The position numbers were made by a program, and so were the translations under genes. This document shows, piece by piece, positions 12,862 to 16,876 of a stretch of 16,876 bases of DNA. Source of the stretch: CAZNNH01 sp964574335 (GTDB taxonomy: Bacteria > Acidobacteriota > Vicinamibacteria > Fen-336); the NCBI GenBank assembly GCA_964574335.1, contig CAZNNH010000136.1, forward strand, positions 1 to 16,876. Direction: 5' to 3'. Numbering within the stretch: position 1 is the stretch's first letter; each line of letters begins with the position of its first letter. Under the pieces are notes generated by a model. The model searched no databases, was not told where the DNA came from, and saw nothing but the letters and a program-made list of their open reading frames with translations.

Positions 12862-15800
12862 TCAGAACCGCCGCGAGATCGTGAACGAGACTACCGGGAA
12901 GATTCTCCAGGAGCGGAGCTGGTCCTGCAGGTCGGTGGCCTCCCGGGCTAGGTTCTCCTGGAAGGCCGGGTCGGCCGCCAGGGGACCGCTGGCGAAGAGG
13001 TCCACCGAAGGTGCCCCCTGGGGCGCGACCCCGACGTCGAAGGCCACGCTGATCCGCTTCTGCTTGGCGAAGGCGTTCCCCCAGCCCAGCCCGAAGTAGG
13101 GGACCAGCCTCCGCACCGAGGCCTCGCCGCTCAGCGTCCCCACCTGGTCGGCCGGGTAGGTGATGCCACCGATCTCGTAGCCGTCGGCCGACGGCGCCTC
13201 GATGTCGAAGCCGTGACGGGTGCCGAGCGCCCCGACGGTCACCCGGAAGCCCCGCTTGAAGGGGTAGACGTCGAGGAGGGCCTGCAGCGCGCCGAGCTTG
13301 GCGGTGCAGTCGTAGTCGGTGCCGCTGGCGCTCTCGTCGAAGGTGAAGCTGGCGGGGATGCCGAAGCCGAGGCGAGCGTTCAGTCGGCTCGACAGCGACC
13401 GCGCCAGGTCGAGGCCCAGCCCCTGGCTGCCGACCGGGCGCAGGCCCAGCGCCCAGGGGCTGTCGGGGCCCGGTTTCGGCGCCGCGTCCGTCGCCTTGGG
13501 CATGGCCGGGCTCGGGGCGCCCCCGGAGAACGTCACGTGGATCCCGAACGACGGCAGGAAGGGGAGGTAGGCCTCCCGGGTCTCGACCAGGCGGGGGCGG
13601 TCGGCGTTCGGGTCGTACTCCAGCTCCGGCTGGATGATCCCGGCGTTCTTGCGGTTCAGGAGGTTGATGATGTCCAGGTAGAACCGGACGTGGCCGCGCC
13701 CCCAGGCCGGCGCGTACGTGGCCCGGGCGTCGACGCGCGCAAACAGGGGAAGGCTGGCGCTATTGATGTTGTCCAGGCCGTCGTAGTCGGTGGTGTAGAC
13801 GGGCAGGCCGTTCGGGTCGCGCTCGGGGATCAGCCTCTCGGCGTCCTCGGGGTCCGGGACGGCCGCCACCACCAGGCCGGTCACCGGGCTGCGCGGGAAG
13901 CCGCTGGCCACCCGCGCCGTGAGCGAGACGTCGAAACGGTCGGTGACCCGGTACTGGCCGACGATGCTGAGGGCGTGCCGGCGATCGTAGTCGAAGGGGT
14001 AGCTGCGGCCGTAGCTGTCGCGCCGCGCCACGCCGAACGTGTACGAGGCCCACCCGGTGAGGCGGGTGCGCGCCGAGGCGGCGCGGCGCGCCACGTAGAC
14101 GTCGAACCCGTAGCTCCGGCCGCTCCCGTCGTTGGTGGGGACGGTGGTGATCAGGGGATCGCTGGGCACGCTGTAGGCGAGCTCGGGAGGGAAGTCGTAC
14201 AGGGAGACCCGGGCCAGCGTCTCCTCAGGCGTCTCCAGGCGTCCGATGATCAGGCGGTCGAAGCCCTTGTAGTAGGCCTCCACGCGCCCCAGCATCGCCG
14301 GCGAGAAGTCGTGCTCCAGGGTGAGCAGGGCGTGGCGGGAGCGTTCGTTCTGGAGCGGGAGCCGTTCCGATCCGCTCAGGTCCATGAAGTAGTCGGACTG
14401 GATCAGCTTCTCGTAGCCCGGGCTCTGGGTGAACAGCCCCAGGCCCAGCTTGAGCCGCGTCGACGGCGTCACCGAGTAGATGGCGGTGAACCGCGGGCTG
14501 ACCGACGTGGTGCCGTTGATGGTGGTGTGGTCGACGCGGACCCCGGGCTCCAGGACCAGGCGCTCCGTGGCCTGGAAGCGGTCCTCGAGCCAGGCGCCGA
14601 GCCGGGTGTCGGCCCGCTCGGAGTCGAGCACGTCGGGCAACGTCGCCCCGCCGCCGAGGCTCGAGCCGTTGGCCTCGTTCGGGTTGCGCTCGGCGGGGAT
14701 GGTGAAGCCCACGTGGGTCTCGAGGCGGTGGAGCTCGAAGCCCGTCTCCACCACGTGGTTCCGGGCCGGGAAGATCGAGAGCTCCTGGCGCAGCGAGGAG
14801 TCCTCGACCAGGCCCTCCCAGGTGATCTCGACCCGGGAGGTGTGGAAGCTGCTGTCGTCGGGGCTGTTGGAGCGGCGCTGGTCGTTGCGGAAGTCGCCGC
14901 CGAAGTCGAAGCTGTCGGTGTTCTTGTAGTTGGAGGCGATGGTGCGCGAGAGGAACCGGTCCCCGATCGGGATCCGGAGGTTCGCGGAGAAGACGTCGTT
15001 CTTGGAGCGGGTGTAGATCGCACCCTCCGCCCCCTCGTCCTCGAAGTCGAAGGTGGCGTCGGTGCTCTCGCGGCTGCGCAGGGCGAACAGCGACAGGCTC
15101 CGCCCCGATCCCAGGTCGAAGACCATCTTGCCCTGCAGGTCGTTGAACGAGGGGAGGTCGGAGTCGGTGAAGAACTGGCCGATCAGGTCGTACCAGGTGC
15201 GACGGGCCGAGAAGAGCCACGAGCCGGAGTTCTTGGGCAGCCGGCCCTCCAGGATCACGTTCATGTCCATCAGGCTCAGGGCGGCCGAGCCGGTGAGCTG
15301 CTTGTCGCGCGAGCCGGCCCGGTTCTCCACCACCAGGAGCGACGAGAGGCGATCGCCGTAGCGGGCGCTGAAGGCGCCGGCGGTCAGCTCGAAGCTCTGC
15401 ACCGTCTCCGGGTTGAAGGCGCTGGCCAGACCGAACAGCCGGTAGGGGTTGTGGATCTCGACACCGTCCATCACGGTCAGGTTCTGGTCGGGGCCGCCTC
15501 CCCGAACCGAGTAGCGCCCCCCGAACTCGTCGGCGCCCGCCACTCCCGGAAGCGTCTGGATCACGCGGAAGACGTTCTCGGCCCCGCCCGCGACCTCGAT
15601 CACCTGCGAGGGCCGGACCGGCAGGACAGCGGGGGCGGCGGGCCGCCCGACCACCTCGACCTCCTCCTTGAAGCGCCCGCGCGCCACCAGGCCGATCTCG
15701 AGGTCGGAGAGGCCCGAGGACGACACCACCACGTCGACGGATCGCGCCGCGTAGCCTTCGGCGGTGGCCTCCAGGGTGGCGCTGCCGGCCGGCAGCTCGA

Positions 15801-16032
15801 GGCAGAAGGAGCCGTCGTCGCCGGTGGTGACGACGCTCGCGCCCCCCCGAACCGCGGCCTGGAGCGGCGCGCCGGTCTCGGCGTCGACGACATGGCCACA
15901 GACCTCGTGGAGACGAGGGGTGGCTTCCTGGGCCTGGACGGAGACGGCAAAAAGAAGCAAGTGCGCCAAAACGATCACGGGGGTCGCCGGGCGGTTGAAG
16001 ACGTGGATGAGTCCGCGGATGATTCGGTTCAT
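12862..16032 (-). CDS. TonB-dependent receptor with extra C-terminal beta-barrel-like module
   Basis: Outer-membrane receptor of 1056 residues for TonB-energised uptake of an unknown ligand. A signal peptide covers residues 1-34 (ending SVQA). A carboxypeptidase-regulatory-like domain lies at about 42-115 (GHVVDAETGAPLQAAV, EGYAARSVDV), with Cys45 and Cys77 able to form a disulfide. A TonB-box-like EEVEVVG is at 123-129, the plug at about 130-245 (RYSVRGGGPDQNLTVMDGVE), and the 22-strand barrel runs to Phe835 in FGIHVTF. A Pro/Ala-rich linker of about 25 residues follows, then about 195 more residues with beta-barrel character (GTLSGEASVRRLVPYFGLGW, FPVVSFTISRRF), ending in Phe. The ATG at 16032 was chosen for the signal peptide right after it and AGGAAGAGAGG before it; the frame is open further upstream without a signal peptide. 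Confidence 0.92.
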   Translation of the reverse strand: MNRIIRGLIHVFNRPATPVIVLAHLLLFAVSVQAQEATPRLHEVCGHVVDAETGAPLQAAVRGGASVVTTGDDGSFCLELPAGSATLEATAEGYAARSVDVVVSSSGLSDLEIGLVARGRFKEEVEVVGRPAAPAVLPVRPSQVIEVAGGAENVFRVIQTLPGVAGADEFGGRYSVRGGGPDQNLTVMDGVEIHNPYRLFGLASAFNPETVQSFELTAGAFSARYGDRLSSLLVVENRAGSRDKQLTGSAALSLMDMNVILEGRLPKNSGSWLFSARRTWYDLIGQFFTDSDLPSFNDLQGKMVFDLGSGRSLSLFALRSRESTDATFDFEDEGAEGAIYTRSKNDVFSANLRIPIGDRFLSRTIASNYKNTDSFDFGGDFRNDQRRSNSPDDSSFHTSRVEITWEGLVEDSSLRQELSIFPARNHVVETGFELHRLETHVGFTIPAERNPNEANGSSLGGGATLPDVLDSERADTRLGAWLEDRFQATERLVLEPGVRVDHTTINGTTSVSPRFTAIYSVTPSTRLKLGLGLFTQSPGYEKLIQSDYFMDLSGSERLPLQNERSRHALLTLEHDFSPAMLGRVEAYYKGFDRLIIGRLETPEETLARVSLYDFPPELAYSVPSDPLITTVPTNDGSGRSYGFDVYVARRAASARTRLTGWASYTFGVARRDSYGRSYPFDYDRRHALSIVGQYRVTDRFDVSLTARVASGFPRSPVTGLVVAAVPDPEDAERLIPERDPNGLPVYTTDYDGLDNINSASLPLFARVDARATYAPAWGRGHVRFYLDIINLLNRKNAGIIQPELEYDPNADRPRLVETREAYLPFLPSFGIHVTFSGGAPSPAMPKATDAAPKPGPDSPWALGLRPVGSQGLGLDLARSLSSRLNARLGFGIPASFTFDESASGTDYDCTAKLGALQALLDVYPFKRGFRVTVGALGTRHGFDIEAPSADGYEIGGITYPADQVGTLSGEASVRRLVPYFGLGWGNAFAKQKRISVAFDVGVAPQGAPSVDLFASGPLAADPAFQENLAREATDLQDQLRSWRIFPVVSFTISRRF

Positions 16033-16240
16033 TCCCTCTCTTCCTGTTGGGGTGCGGCCGCGGGAGCGGGGTGCAAGCCCAGTGCCAGCCGCGGCTTCGT
16101 AGACGAGCGCGCCGTGGCCGAGGTTCCGTTGCGTACCGGGCCTCGGAGAGTCCCCTCCGGAGGACACTCACGTCTGCGGCATCGGTCGGTCGGGGCCGAC
16201 CGTCGGACACCGGTCTCCAGGAAGCAGAGGGGCTAGCCCT

Positions 16241-16260
16241 GGGGACACGATCCCGATTCG
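16241..16260. repeat. REP-like half element
   Basis: GGGGACACGATCCCGATTCG matches the left arm of copies A and B but has no partner arm of its own. It can instead pair over 16 bases with the right arm of the hairpin at 16277-16328, which would give an alternative, larger fold. Confidence 0.7.
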
Positions 16261-16276
16261 ACGGAGGCGGTCCTAT

Positions 16277-16328
16277 GGGGACATGACCCGAATCCGTCGG
16301 GAGTCTGCGGATTCGGGATCGTGTCCCC
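16277..16328. repeat. REP-like imperfect palindrome C
   Basis: Left arm GGGGACATGACCCGAATCCG and right arm CGGATTCGGGATCGTGTCCCC pair over about 20 bases around an 11-base loop (16297-16307). There is one T/C difference and one bulged base, at the same places as in copies A and B, but the element is in the opposite orientation. It lies 81 bases after the AAA+ gene stop. Confidence 0.8.
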
Positions 16329-16336
16329 GATGGCCG

Positions 16337-16360
16337 CATGACCCGAATCGGGATCGTGTA
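16337..16360. repeat. Compact REP-like palindrome
   Basis: CATGACCCGA, a central A and TCGGGATCGTG form a compact palindrome with no extra loop. It carries the same CATGACCC/GGGATCGTG asymmetry as the neighbouring hairpin. Its outer G/C run is degraded on the left and reads TACCC on the right. It begins 49 bases after the AAA+ gene stop. Confidence 0.65.
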
Positions 16361-16409
16361 CCCGGATCTCTCGTCGTGGCTGGTGCAGGTCTTGCCGCGA
16401 TACGGAACG

Positions 16410-16876
16410 TTAGTCGCCCAGCAGGTGGGTGAGCTGCGCGATCCGCTCGTTGATCCGGAGGAGGCTGAGCTCCCGGAAGCGCTCGGGGAGGAAGCGGGTG
16501 TCGGTGCACTCCTTGACCGCCAACAGGTCCATCAGCTCCAGCCGCTCGACGTGGGCCGAGGGGCGGAACCCGGCGATGACCTCGGCCACGATCTCGGGGA
16601 GCGGTCGGCGCTCTCCCTCCTCCGGCTGGGTCTCGAACAGGCGCAGCGCCCGCACCAGGATCCCCTCCATCTCGTTGCCGCCGATGTTGCTGTCGGCGGG
16701 GAGCGGCGGCAGCTCCTGACCCGGCAGGTCGACCTCGAGCTTGTGGGCCATCGCCCGGAACAGGGCCTGGCGGCTGTCGGCGTCCTGGGGAGGGAACAGC
16801 GGGATGTGCACGTCGAGGCGCCCCTGGCGCTTGAGGTCGACCTCGAGCAGGTCCGGACGGCTGGTGGCGAAGACCC
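16410..16876 (-). CDS. AAA+ ATPase, C-terminal part (5' end outside window)
   Basis: The last 155 residues of an AAA+ ATPase; the gene continues past the right edge. The visible start reads GVFATSRPDLLEVDLKRQGR followed by LDVHIPLFPP. This matches the sensor-1 region and the following arginine segment of classic AAA proteins (compare ATNRPDLLDPALLRPGRFD), where a hexamer's Arg finger lies. After it comes the small helical lid region (GGNEMEGILVRALRLFE near residues 75-91 of the visible part, where sensor-2-type helices sit), then a C-terminal helical tail ending THLLGD. Walker A and B must lie outside the window. The normal Pro-Gly-Arg-Phe motif is Gln-Gly-Arg-Leu here. The protein type and partner cannot be told from this fragment. 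Confidence 0.75.
   Translation of the reverse strand, partial: VFATSRPDLLEVDLKRQGRLDVHIPLFPPQDADSRQALFRAMAHKLEVDLPGQELPPLPADSNIGGNEMEGILVRALRLFETQPEEGERRPLPEIVAEVIAGFRPSAHVERLELMDLLAVKECTDTRFLPERFRELSLLRINERIAQLTHLLGD

Larger units (their letters stand above)
16033..16409. other. Intergenic region with a cluster of palindromic repeats
   Basis: No gene is supported in these 377 bases. The part next to the receptor (16033-16240) should contain its promoter and leader, but I see no convincing -35/-10 pair. The middle (16241-16360) is filled by three repeat copies, and the rest is the 3' flank of the AAA+ gene. Confidence 0.7.

Noticed and set aside
13501..13503. Separate gene start (ATG) for the C-terminal module of the receptor
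   Set aside because: No signal peptide follows, no ribosome-binding site is evident, and the reading frame is continuous with the receptor, so a fusion is the simpler reading.
16033..16167. Longer N-terminus of the TonB receptor starting at 16167
   Set aside because: The 45 extra residues are Arg/Gly/Pro-rich and would bury the signal peptide that starts at 16032, which also has a ribosome-binding site.
13213..16236. Plus-strand open frame of about 1000 codons opposite the TonB receptor
   Set aside because: It is antisense to a receptor with clear signal peptide, plug and barrel; its composition (Val/Gly/Glu/Arg-rich) is a codon-shadow artefact of high-GC third positions.

Overview
The window is a high-GC stretch of bacterial chromosome, densely packed with genes that nearly all read on the minus strand. 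It encodes an Mla-type lipid transport system with an outer-membrane lipoprotein partner, and a large TonB-dependent receptor with a carboxypeptidase-regulatory-like N-terminal domain. The host is therefore a diderm (Gram-negative) bacterium. GC content and gene style suggest Acidobacteriota or a similar deep-branching soil/sediment lineage, but that placement is inference; no rRNA or marker gene is present. No phage genes, intact insertion sequence, CRISPR array, tRNA or rRNA was found.

Layout (left to right; minus strand unless stated). Bases 1-4291 hold a tightly coupled operon, transcribed right to left: STAS-MlaE permease, MlaF-type ATPase, MCE/MlaD-type substrate-binding protein, ABC-auxiliary (PqiC-like) lipoprotein, then a PIG-L deacetylase cut by the window edge. 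Genes overlap by 1-4 bases or lie 8 bases apart, and a good promoter sits just before the permease. Together they should move lipids between inner and outer membrane. Bases 4383-6973 hold an arginase-family hydrolase followed by a short glutamate-synthase-like FMN oxidoreductase, probably co-transcribed and linked to nitrogen metabolism. Bases 7122-9005 encode an M3-family oligoendopeptidase with a signal peptide. It is flanked on both sides by C-terminal remnants of broken genes: a Gfo/Idh/MocA-like tail at 6997-7121 and a nitroreductase tail (plus strand) at 9073-9324.

Bases 9463-11890 carry a class II fructose-bisphosphate aldolase and a PLP aminotransferase of fold type I. The one intact plus-strand gene (11969-12859) encodes a membrane protein with two PH-like repeats. 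It converges, with a 2-base gap, on a 1056-residue TonB-dependent receptor (12862-16032). That receptor carries an extra C-terminal module resembling a complete small outer-membrane beta-barrel. The right edge cuts a gene for an AAA+ ATPase.

Two patterns cut across the gene list. A family of imperfect palindromes with arms of the type GGGGACACGATCCCGA / TCGGGTCATGTCCCC is found at 9331-9455 and 16241-16360, with a possible minimal relative at 10652-10664. All of these lie just 3' of minus-strand genes, as REP-like elements do. Second, several genes have a TATACT or TAGACT -10-like box so close to the ATG that the mRNA would be leaderless or nearly so. The most unusual item is the receptor/second-barrel fusion.
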